Assembly (NCBI GenBank): GCA_019914995.1
Contig: CM034127.1
Coordinates: 10,788,001 to 10,852,000 of the forward strand
DNA from: Acanthochlamys bracteata
Taxonomy: Eukaryota; Streptophyta; Magnoliopsida; Pandanales; Velloziaceae
Reading direction: 5' to 3'
DNA: 64,000 nt
Shown: piece after piece, positions 12,101 to 23,190 of the stretch
How the letters are laid out: each line of letters begins with the position of its first letter
Numbering within the stretch: position 1 is the first letter of the stretch
Notes under the pieces: generated by a model
Told to the model about the DNA's origin: nothing
The model's database searches: none
The model's input: only the letters and a program-made list of their open reading frames with translations
Translations under genes and position numbers: made by a program

Positions 12101-15100
12101 ATTTTGCCACTACTTTAAATCATTGTATATAAACTATTAACAAACTACCAAAAGTGAGAAGGATGGTCAAGAGACTACAATCATTTTCAATGAAAAAGGC
12201 ATAAGAGTGATAATGTGTTCTTCTTCTAACTTTTGGCTTACTAGAAAGTTTTTGTCTCTGCTACATGAAATATGGTGCTGACACTCAAAGGCATGTAGTA
12301 TGTCCGTAAATAATTCTTTAACATATAAGCATCACCCTGGAAAGGATAATATATCCTGAAATGGCAATGCTAGTTTCTAATAGTCCTCAATGAGAAACTA
12401 GACCAATCAAATTGTTAACAAATTACTATTGGCAATGCATGAGTACTATTAGAACACCACACAAATCTGTATCTTGAAATAACCATTTCTAGACATTATG
12501 CTGACTTGCCAAGTGGACACCAATTAGCCACAATTATGTTGCATTTTCAGACCGAGACCAGGATTTGGATAGCTGGAGGATATTGTTCAGTGATGCATGG
12601 TGGTGCGACGATATAGGTCCAAAAACAATCCCGACCAATGTGTCACATATCCATTGTTTTTGCATTAAGAAACTCCCTTCCAATCTCTAGGACATTCTTC
12701 CACTCATTGACTTAGTAAAGTAACAACCAATCATAGCATGATGCGTTGCCCTGTTAGGGACGAATAACTTAAATACCAATCAGGGGAATACAGCTAAAAG
12801 CTATAGCTTCAGATATCTGCAGCTGAAATTTCAATATCCCGTGAAAAACCAATCAACAAATGAAATCAGAGTGCACAATAACTTATACATGGCTGCATAT
12901 AGACATAGTGTACAAGCAGCAGATAGGATCAAGACAGACAATGAAGCTTTCAGACATATGGACTGACAACTTTCCTCTAGTGACCATTATATATTACAGA
13001 GAACATGTGGTCAAATGAAATAAACAATAGAGATCCAATATATCATATCAGATATTGCAGATTCAATCACAACTAAAAACTACTAGGAAGATAAATAGAG
13101 AAAATACATACCGTAGTGTCAAATTGACATCGTAGGAGAAGTACAGTCCATGAGTCCTTTCTGCAGCACTTAAGAGAGTCGAAAACTCATCTTCTAGTTT
13201 TTTCTGCAATAAGCAATAGACAACAGTGAATTTTCTACTTCCCTCACAATACATATAAATAATGGAATTTCCAAAGATTTAGAAACTGAATAATTGTAAA
13301 CTACCTGCTGAACAGGTGAGTTATGGTTGCATGGAAGAATCTGTAAACCAGAGACCTTATAAATAGCATGGCCTAGGTATGACCCAACACATTCTCTCTC
13401 AGTTATGACTAACAGATATGACCCTGTACTTGAGATCCAAACAGATAAATCACAATTAGAATTAATCATTCTACCCGATTTTTTTATAAAAGAATCCTAT
13501 ATCAATAAATATATGGTTTTCCATGTCTGCAGCCACAAGTAGGATGCTATGGTTGGTAATTATGTATAAATAAGAATATACAAAAGGTGCCAGGAGATAT
13601 CAGACACCCACGAAATAAACATCAGGAAAAAACTGAACTTGTAAGGACTTCTTTCTCCACAAAGAAAATCAACAGCTTTTTAAAAGAGCTTGACACTAAT
13701 CGCAAAACAATATTCATACATTTAAGGATGAATACAGAGTTGTAGGCAATGTTTTGCTAGATAATCGCATTTTGGTAAACACAACGTTCCCTTGTAAAGT
13801 AGTGAGAAGTCATATTGCCCACTTGCTAAAACACATTTCCCTTTTAACGTTCATGCATGTCAAAGCATATCCTGCCACTAGAAAATTGCATTAATCCACC
13901 TCTTAACATCTTGACAAGAAATACGTACATTGTTAACCACTTAAAACCCATCAGACTCTTATCACCTTAATGTCTGATTTCCATTATAACCTCATGAAAA
14001 TCATCACAAGAAAGCATTTCCTTTGTCAACCATTAGATTATCATAATGATAGGCAGTCTGAAGCTAGGATCAACAACATAGTGGACGGTAAATATACTTG
14101 CCTCCTACAAGCTTAAGAATTCCAAGAACACCGTATATCGTACGAATTTTCGGAGCATGATCGTTTTCCTGCTCAGGTAGTTTTCCTGTTTGCATTAACA
14201 TATGAAAACAAGTCAACCCTTGCATTAGGAATTTTAGCAAAATACCTGCATCTAATATCTAAGCATAAGCAATAAAGTCTACCAATAACCAATATGTTTA
14301 AGCTATCTTATCAGAGACTCTGTTGAATGCAATGTATATCAACAACAGATATCTCAAAAAACTCAAATTACATGAACATAGGTGGAAAATGTGCCACAGA
14401 GAAACAGGAGACTTTTTCCCCATAAGTCGATAGGATATGTTTACCTCATCTTTATACAAAATTCCCTTTCTTACTACTGAAATGTTACAGACCAATCTTC
14501 AGATCTTCCATCCATAAATCTCAAATGTCCTGTTTGCTTAATAATTCAATCCCTTCATTCAAAAGTATCTTCATCTTTCAGTGGTTGTAAATTCAACCGG
14601 TTTCCCACTAGTTTTGTCCTCTTAAGTTTCAACTCTCCTTCTAAATACAAATAATACCAACCACCTGCCATAAGTATGTCATACTAACTCTGAAGTTTGT
14701 AGTTCCCGATTATATTTGCAGCAAATCAGCCTCCCAATCCAACACTTGAACCAACTGAAAGCAGAGACCTACTTCCCTCCAGTTTTCAGCAAGACAAACT
14801 CCCTATGTTCCTTATCCTAACAGGAAAAATTGTATAATAAAGTAGTATCTTTGTTCTCAACAGTCACATGCCCCGTATAGATATATGATACTTCGAAACT
14901 GACCCCTCAAGCCATATGCTTGAAATAGCTACAAAATCCTAGAGCACCCCAATTTATGTTGTTTCTTTATGTTTCCATTTTTATATGCAGACAGATTGCA
15001 TGTTCATCAACATTTTTTGGTCCATCTGTTCTTATTCCTGAATATGACTTATGCCCTCCAATTGTGCCCCTGAGCAAATTAGATTAGCTTCTGAATTACA

Positions 15101-15181
15101 AGTAAATCCAGAAGCTCCTGAGATTACAATTAAAATCCAGGTTAGATCAATTACTTATGTAAGAACAATTTGCAGTTTACT

Positions 15182-15216
<35 letters not shown>

Positions 15217-16035
15217 GGCTAGGGTGACTCCAAATCCAATCTTCACCGTTAGATATGAAGAACTATGAGTTATAAACATACCAATAAAATTTCAACTCAA
15301 TCGGACCATGAATTCACCTCCATCCGATCACTTAATCAAATAACATAAAGTAAGAAAACTTAAAAATATATATGTTGTATCATTTCTGTCATCTTGATCA
15401 AAATCCGGTCATAAACCGGAGAAAAAGTGCCCCTATCCCTCCCCTATATATATATAACCTTAATTAGCACAGAATCTATCTGTAAGAATGCAACCTTCAT
15501 GGACATTCAACTCTTTCCAGTTTTGGTCTTTCATTACATCTTTATTGTAAATATATGTCAAAACTTAAATCTTGAGTCAATAGAATCTAATTTTGAGGAA
15601 TTCAAAGAATTCAATAGATGGAAATGTCAACCACTTTTCCCGTATAATTCTTATACACTGTAGCTTTTCAACATTGCCATTATAAAATTCTTTAAAATAA
15701 ATTAAACCAAAAAAGAAAAAAGATCACATTATTAGGGCATATATGCAGGCTTGAACTTGTAAGCTGTACTGGAACATACAGTTACGTGCATACATCCATC
15801 TAATAAGTTCAACTTTGCCTGTGATGCAATAGTGCAGATATATTGGATGTATCTACAACAACTCTATCACTTAAGACTTGCCTATCAAGCTCAGAGATCC
15901 ATCTCCACAGCTGATTGAAAGATATGTTTCGACAACTACATCAAGTGGCTCAAGCATGTACTGATTTGGAAATTCCCAAAGTCTCAACTGCATATATGGT
16001 CTCTTTGCATCATCGAGCTTTTCCTTCCCCTCCAT
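3175..16035 (-). CDS. SAC7: SAC-domain phosphoinositide phosphatase, SAC6/SAC7 (RHD4) type
   Basis: Removes phosphate from phosphoinositides (PI4P in the best-studied relatives); plant SAC6-8 and yeast Sac1 are membrane proteins of ER, Golgi or secretory vesicles. Coding exons: 16035-15882, 14185-14102, 13423-13305, 13203-13112, 11903-11846, 10227-10171, 10073-10040, 9929-9849, 9043-8937, 8394-8308, 8191-8114, 8014-7944, 7864-7766, 6820-6721, 5507-5399, 5259-5187, 4783-4690, 4110-4018, 3746-3680, 3299-3175. They total 1782 nt, 593 residues plus stop, close to the family length. The N terminus has the SAC6/7-like [10 protein letters not shown]. The catalytic CX5R(T) motif is CIDCLDRT, Cys396 to Arg402, in exon 6820-6721. 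Two hydrophobic segments (about residues 532-551 and 559-578) form the C-terminal membrane hairpin. A noncoding first exon probably ends at 16945, with acceptor before 16046. Introns after 15882 and 14102 use GC donors; the one after 10040 looks U12-type. SAC6 versus SAC7 is not resolved. Confidence 0.93.
7371..7474. repeat. 52-bp tandem duplication in an intron
   Basis: Two adjacent 52-bp units, 7371-7422 and 7423-7474, both begin TACTGAAAAC and differ at 4 positions by my hand comparison. The pair lies in the phosphatase intron between exons 7864-7766 and 6820-6721. It looks like a young slippage or unequal-exchange duplication. Confidence 0.9.
15186..15213. repeat. (TA)n microsatellite
   Basis: An uninterrupted TA dinucleotide run of about 28 bp in the first coding intron of the phosphatase gene. 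It abuts the candidate retroelement fragment that starts at 15214; a shorter TA run (15445-15457) sits at the other edge. Confidence 0.95.
15214..15440 (-). mobile_element. Candidate 3'-truncated non-LTR (RTE-like) fragment with TA tail
   Basis: This block differs in texture from the surrounding intron. Read on the minus strand it runs from a phrase about 'ccggtttatgaccgg' through 'catagttcttcatatctaac' and 'gattggatttggagtcaccc' and ends straight into a (TA)n run. A unique-looking 3' end passing into a short simple repeat is typical of plant RTE-type LINEs and SINEs they mobilise. I saw no reverse-transcriptase coding. The assignment is inference from texture and tail. Confidence 0.4.
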
Positions 16036-17040
16036 AGTTTTTCAACCTAGGAATCAGGAAATTTTTCAGCAATGTGTTGTGTACAAATACAAATCTTTCA
16101 AACTGTTATGTCAAGTAAATGACCAAACTATTGTTTCCACCTTGCTGGACCAAACAAATTGGAATGGAATTGTAAATTCTTTCAAATATCAAATGTCCAA
16201 CAATTAAGCAAACAGAACCAAGCAGAATGGTCACCATAGGTTCATCTGGCACTCTAATAAATGTAAGCAAAAATTGGTAAACAGAAAAATGCAGATGATA
16301 GCCAACGTAAAAACCAAGTATACATATATTTTGCAGTTTTGTTCCCTAACTTGCAAAATGTCCAAACTATACTTGGTTAAAGTTTCTTTTGCAAAATGTC
16401 CAAACTATTTTCCAGTTTTGTAACCTGGAACCATTTTGCATTTTGTTCGCCAAGCAAACTGCAATAAAACTTCTCGCTGTTGTGCGTCATTGAGGCCAAT
16501 CTAATACTAAACTTACTATCAGAGACTGCATGCTGATTAACAAGAAATTTTGTCATACTCAACCGTGAATTATTCCATTAGTCAGTCCAATCACAGGATC
16601 AGATGCCAGAACCAACATTTACAAACAAAAAAGCAATTCAAACAATTTTTATAATCAACATATCTACGAAACGGAGAAACAACACATCAAGGCAAGGGAA
16701 CTAAGAAATCTCACATACAAATCAACAAATTCAAAATCTGAACTCAACAAAAAATAGTTCAGACAATAGGTAGATTTAGTTCTGATCACAATATCGGGTC
16801 TAGAATATGCTTAAATCTGTCAATACCTCCAACGACTAACCATCTGGATCTCAAACAAACAAACACATGCTGATTGAAGATTCAGACTTCCAGATAACAA
16901 AAACAAACCAATCCAATAACAAGAAACTAAAAACAAAAAGTAACCTCTTGCTTGCTCGAGGGAAAGTGCAAGACGATTGCCGGGTCCGGAGAGAAGAAAA
17001 TTAAAGAGGATGATGGAAGGCGGGAGAGAGAATGGCTGGC

Positions 17041-18424
17041 TTCCAACGGTGATGTATTATTATTGCTAAACTATTGAACGTATTGTGTAATAGAACCCCT
17101 ATTAGTAAATTTTGCGTGATATTGACCAACGATTGGTTGATATTTTATAACAGCTTGTTATCAGCTATCATCGGGGTACCGTTTTGGGAAAACTTGGATT
17201 AATGGTTTTACTTTGCAGAAAGAGAAAAATATTTAGTGCGTGTTTCAAATGTCTCATAACTGAATTTCGTAAAAATAAAAAATAAAAAGTAGAATTTTTT
17301 AAAAAATAAAGTAAGGTGGAATTCAGTATTTGTGTTTCATTAGATTTTGAAAGTCATTGAAAATTGAAAGATAATTAACTGTATTAGAAAATATGAATAA
17401 AAAAATTAGAATTAAAATTTCGCACGTAAAAGTGAAATTCTAAATTTTTTATATAATTAAATATAAAATTTGAAACTCAAAATCTGATCGGAGAAAATAA
17501 AATTACCGATATTTGAAACTCAGACGGTGAGAAGGAAAGAAGTGGAGAAGCAGAGCGGTGGAGCCGGAGACAACGGGCGCGCCACTCATACGGGCAGGAG
17601 GAATTTTTCGTCAGACCGGATCAAATCAGGGAGATCCCAAATTATGGAAGGAAGACTTGTGAAGTTGGACACGTGGACTTTTTTAATATATCTAGAATTC
17701 CAGATAAGTAGGACTGATTATTTTTCCTTCTTTTTTGAGGAAGTTTATAAAAACATACAGACCCTTGATGAAGTAATTTCTTTACTAGTTTTACACTCCT
17801 GATAGAATTACTCAAAGAAAAAAATTTGCTATTATTTCAGTTGCAGCGTTTAACAGACACTAAATATTATGTTTTAATACATTACATCACACAGCCTCAG
17901 ATACCACCTATGCACTTATCTGCATAGTTGCTCATTGGTCAATGGCACATTTCATCATCCCTAGATGCTTCCTCTGCTAAATTCAACGTATAAATTTTAG
18001 GTTTCCTACTAGTTACCCAAATGATTGCCGCTAAGCGAGTCTGGACCAACATTTTGAAGAACAAGGTGCCGATGCTTGTACCAAAGTAGTTTGCTGAAGA
18101 AAAACAGCACAGCAATTAAGCCGTGTCTTTGTTTAAATGGAAAGAACAAAGCACCGGGATTCCTCTGATCATAAACAACAATTTCAGTTCAACGAATGGC
18201 ATTCAAACTGATTCTCCGAATCAATGCAAAGAGAAAGAACGAAAAAGAAAATTCCAGATGTAGTGTATTTGAGTAAAGGTCATATCTTACATCAAAATGA
18301 AGGTCTAATGAGAAGTATATTCCTAAATTTTTAATTAATATACAACAACAAAGACAAACACTAGCATATTTCCATGTTGGACAACCCATAATCCATCGGA
18401 TCCTTCTTGTTTATATGGTAAAGC
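17041..18424. other. Intergenic spacer upstream of the phosphatase gene
   Basis: Lies between the 5' end of the phosphatase transcript (minus, starting near 17040) and the 3' end of the catalase gene. It should hold the phosphatase promoter and the catalase 3' UTR. From 17221 to 17520 it is very AT-rich and its two edges share an imperfect inverted GTTTCAAAT-type phrase, which may be a decayed miniature transposon. The open frame at 17527-17802 shows no recognisable family. Confidence 0.5.
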
Positions 18425-21400
18425 TTACATGCTTGGTCTGACATTCAGACGAGTAGCTAGCTTCTGGCCAAGGGACTTGTCACACTGCATAGAACACAAA
18501 CAAATCACCATCATCACATCTTAGAAGCACAATCCAAATAAAGTGTAAATCGGACATGTGTTCCTTCTTTTAATTAATTGAAATGCATACCTGAGACCAG
18601 TATGAGATCCAAATGCTACGAATTTCATGGGTGACCCTAGGATCAGACAATGCCTCCACCCACCTACGAATGAAGCGTTCTTGCCTGCAGAGTTCAAAAA
18701 CAAATTAGAATCATTCTTGGACCTTAGATTTCAAATTAGTCAATAAGCAAAATTACTTCAGATGATGTACCTTTCAGGATCCCAGGACCTGTATCTCTCA
18801 CCAGGCTGCTTGAAGTTGTTCTCCTTGTGAATAACAGCCTGTGTTAGCACAAAGAAAAAAGCATTGTTAGCTTTCCACAGTGACCAAGAGCATATAAGAG
18901 TGTACAAGAGGAAAGCTAACTCGGACATATATTTTAGAATAGCAAATCAGACTCAAGAAACTGCATGCCATACAGAGACCATTATCTTCGACAGACCAAG
19001 CATCATATAGCCCTGCTCTAAATTGAAATTTCATATATTGCAGTTCTAAGAAATAACAGAAAATCACCAAGCCCAGCGTGCAGGAAAGTACAGTGAAAAA
19101 GTAACCAAGATATTTGGTGACTGCAGTACAGGAGATTTAGCTTCAGACATATAACAATACCTTTTCACGCCTTCCATTAAGAATACTAGGTGGTATAGGG
19201 AACCTCTCAGCGTGTCTCACAGGATCATACCTTGATGGGAAATAGTCGACCTGAAAAGCCAAATGGACTATCAACAAATAACAAAGAAGAAAACTCAGAT
19301 GCACAAGGAATTTCAAAATTACCTCCTCACTTCTATGCATGAAATTCATAAAACCATCATAGTGGTTGTTGTGATGAGCACACTTAGGAGCATTTGCTGG
19401 AAGCATTAAATAGTTTGGCCCAAGGCGATGCCTCTGGGTGTCAGAGTAGGAGAAAATCCTAGTTTGGAGCAGCTTGTCATCTGAGTAATAAATTCCTGAC
19501 ACTACAATAGCAGGGCAGAATGCTAGCTGTTCATTCTCAGCAAAGAAATTATCAATGTTCTTGTTCAAGACCATGCGACCAACTGGCTGAAGCGGCAAGA
19601 TGTCCTCTGGCCAAGTCTTAGTGACATCGAGCGGATCAAAATCAAACCTATCCTCATGATCGGGATCAATGACTTGAATGTAAAGCTTCCACTCAGGGTA
19701 ATTTCCTGCAGCTATGGAATCATAGAGATCCTTTGTGGCATGGCTGTGATTATTGCCTCCAACTGTTACAGCCTCATCCTCCAACAGATTCTTCACTCCG
19801 CATGTTGGCCTCCAGTGAAACTTAACATAATGAGCTTTTCCATCTTTGTTGATAAGCATGTAAGTGTTAACACCGGAACCATCCATGTGTCTATAGTCCG
19901 CTGGAACACCAACATCGTCAAAGAGGAAAGTAAACATATGCAAGCTCTCAGGGTGATGCGAGAAGAAGTCAAGGATTCTCCAATTCTCCTGGATGTGGGA
20001 TTTTGGGTTTGGCTTAAGAGCATGAACCATGTCGGGGAACTTCATTCCGTCACGAATAAAGAAGACTGGGAAGTTGTTCCCAACCAGATCAAAGTTACCC
20101 TGCAACATTGAAAATATTGAACACAGAAATGTTACAACCAGGATTGTAGAATACTAACAGAAGCTCAAAAAACTGTACTTTAAAGAGGTTAGCAAGCCAG
20201 AATTACTAACACGCAAAAGAATATAAACCATGTCCTATTTCTTAAGGATTATAGGTGCACCCAAAATATACAATGATATGCAAAGAACAAACAAATAATT
20301 ACCTCTCTAGTATAAAACTTCACAGCAAAGCCTCGAGGGTCCCTCAAAGTTTCAGGGCTACCGCGCTCATGAATGACTGTTGAGAAGCGGACGATAACTG
20401 GTGTCTGCACCCCAGGTGCACGAAGGAAGTCAGCACAGGTGAGGTGAGACACATCATGGGTAACCTCAAAAAAGCCCTTGGCACTGGCTCCTCTAGCATG
20501 AACAACACGCTCAGGAATACGCTCCCTATCAAAATTCGCAAGTTTCTCAACGAGATGGTAATCCTCAAGTAGAATAGGTCCTGAAAATGAAACAATCATC
20601 AAAACCGTAAGTAAAAGTTACTAATGAGGATTTAAAAGTAGATATCAATCAAGAAATCACATGATATATATTCTGTAAATACTCACTCCAGGCTTTAAAG
20701 AGGTGCTTAGAAGGGGCAAAAGTCAATTTTGCTTTTACATACAGCTTTAAGTTATGTAGCATAGATCGTTCTTCACAAGACCACAACATTCCCATGCACG
20801 CATAAAAAGGTTCAGTCCATTTTTACTTAAACATTCAGCTTTCATCTCCTCCTAAATTCTTGCTTTCTTCATGTTTTTCAGCCGTACATTCAAGTTTACA
20901 CATCAACGAAAATCTCAGGCTAGCTAAAACTACATAATCGAACAAATGCGCTGTAGAACTATATGTTAAAGCACTTACTGACTGTTTTTCACATATATTA
21001 GATTAAGGTGTACTCTGAAAATTTCTATCTTTACTTTTAGTACAGCTAGAGATAATATACGCAGCCTGGTGGATACTTTACCAGCTTATTCGTGTTAGTA
21101 AATCTACTCGATTGTTATATAGATGGGCTCAATACATCTTCCACTCTACCAAATTATTCGCATTAGTAACTCAACTTCAAATTTTGTTCTTACCACATAG
21201 CTCTCCTATCTCTTGCTTTCCATATTTTTTACCATTCCACAGAACTGAACATGCCACCACCGAGGTCTTAAATCATGTAAATGGTAAAAATAAAGACTCG
21301 ATGTAACATAAAGATGAGTTGAAGTGCCTAAATTGTAGAGATATGTAGCCCAATAGCATCAAAATGTCATTGCCAACATGAACATGAATAACAATAGATT

Positions 21401-23046
21401 AGTTAATGGATCAAATAAATTTGATGATGTATATAAAAGTCATGCAGAAGAACAAAACCTTTGAAAAGAAGATCTAAGCAACAAAATGAAGCGGCCAAGA
21501 CCTGCAAATACCATTTGTCTTAAAGCTTTCATCCAATACTCTTTTAACACAAGAAAGTTTATTAGACTATTCTTTATAAAGACTGCTATTATACTTATAC
21601 TTAAGGTTCCAGTTGACAGGGTTTCTCTCCACACTGATAAAATGTGAGAGATGGCATGCATCCTGAACTATTTCATGCTTGAATTTGTGTCTATCGATGA
21701 CTTAAGATGATACAAAATTATCGCCCATGTTACAGAAATCACCAAAAGTTACCCCCTCCAACCAAGTGGTAATTTTGTTACCTCATTATGTATGCGTAAA
21801 CAGATCAAATTTCAATATAAAGACACCCTAAATAGTTCATTGACTTAAAAATGACAGCAGTTTTAGCACTTGAGGAAAGGCATAATAAAAACTTCTTTTT
21901 GTAAAAGCTTGTACAAATGGTAATTCAAACTGGCTGCATGTCTTACGTAGGTCCAGTTAACCTGCGCAAGCTTAAGTTACACTTGGCAGATGATACTAGC
22001 AAACAATTTAAATGGTACAGCTATCTTCTAACATAGTAACAGATGGTCCCCCAAAATTATTGAAACCTTTTAGGTTCAGTTAGATGTGGATATCCACACC
22101 CACAATCAATTTGAACGATCCAAAGACTGCTCCACAGTTATACCGTGAGACAAGGAGCACACAAGTAATGTATTGCATCAGAAGGATTTATCGAAAACAA
22201 ATATAATAAAATGGATTAATTGTTTTAAGAATACAACAAACATTACAAGAAAAAATGATAGCAAAAAGTACACTTTCAATGGCCAAACCGTCAAACAAGA
22301 TACCCAAGCATTTCTTTGCCTTTATACAAAAAAAAAAGATCTTAAAAAATAAAATAACATAAATTTTAACACTCACCTCGAGTTCCAACAGTGAGTGAGT
22401 TGTCGTTGTTCCAAACAGGCGCTCCCGAGTTGGTAGTCCAGAAGGGGGCGTTAAAACCACTCGAAGGTCGGTGCTGCAAAAGAAATTCATACGCCCCCAT
22501 GAGGTACAACAAAAGAACGCCAAATTCAACTAAGCTTAAGAATAATAACAAGTAATAACAATAAAACAAAATAGAAACAAGATCCATCATCTGCTTAGTC
22601 AACTTTGATGAACAAAATTGTTAATTTCTCAGCAGTCCGACAAAACTCCTATCCAACAAAAACAAAAGGAAAAAAAGGTCGGTGAAAATTAAAAAGTAAA
22701 ACATTCAGCACTGTTTCTCACTCAGTAGATATAAGATGAAAATTTTGCAATAACAAAAATAACAGTACGAAATCTAAAGAACAGGATTTCTGTATTCTGC
22801 AAGTCAGTCATTCTGAAAGCTGCACAGCGACGGAACTGAGTGAAGCTACATCAAATCCAAATTCAAAGAATCAACAAAATCCACAGAAATCTAATTATCA
22901 AAAGCTAAAAGTATAAAAGTCAATAACGGTCCAGATTAATCGAAGAATAAGGACATCATCACACAAATCCGAATAAAAGCAAAGAAAGACATCGAACGAT
23001 TTGCGGAAAAGAAGTTGAAGAAGATGATGACCTTGTAGGGATCCAT
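18425..23046 (-). CDS. CAT: Catalase, peroxisomal, heme-dependent
   Basis: Breaks hydrogen peroxide into water and oxygen in peroxisomes (photorespiration, fatty-acid oxidation, stress). Exons: 23046-23032, 22473-22377, 20580-20303, 20099-19323, 19250-19161, 18838-18771, 18684-18591, 18484-18425. They sum to 1479 nt, giving exactly the 492 residues usual for plant catalases, with every junction in phase. The first exon encodes only MDPYK. Distal heme residues are His65 in [12 protein letters not shown] and Asn138 in [11 protein letters not shown]; the proximal heme ligand is Tyr348 in [12 protein letters not shown]. The C terminus ends LNVRPSM, with an upstream QKL tripeptide that in plant catalases serves as a non-terminal peroxisome signal. 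A TATA-like box lies about 137 bp upstream of the start. The gene appears intact. Which paralogue (CAT1/2/3) cannot be told from sequence alone. Confidence 0.98.
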
Positions 23047-23182
23047 CGAGAGAGATGAAGTTGGTCGGGGTTTTTCCTTCAACAGATAAGAACAGACAAT
23101 AGAGAGAGAGAGCGCTACGCCTGCACGCAGTAATTTTGCAGAGCGATTGCGTACGCGAAAGAATGGAGAGAGAAGAAAGGTG

Positions 23183-23190
23183 TTTATAAA
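23183..23190 (-). promoter_or_regulatory. TATA box of the catalase gene
   Basis: TTTATAAA on the minus strand, about 137 bp upstream of the catalase start codon. It is followed by a CT-rich leader (GA run at 23101-23114 on the plus strand), as is common in plant 5' UTRs. Position and sequence fit a core promoter; the start site was not determined. Confidence 0.6.

Noticed and set aside
14107..14112. A conventional GT donor (GTAGGA) a few bases before the GC donor of phosphatase exon 14185-14102.
   Set aside because: Using it removes 7 nt and shifts the frame of every later exon, while the GC donor preserves the family sequence VGGSYLL.
19656..20111. 151-codon open frame on the plus strand.
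   Set aside because: It is antisense to the largest catalase exon and has no independent family match; a shadow of a well-conserved coding region.
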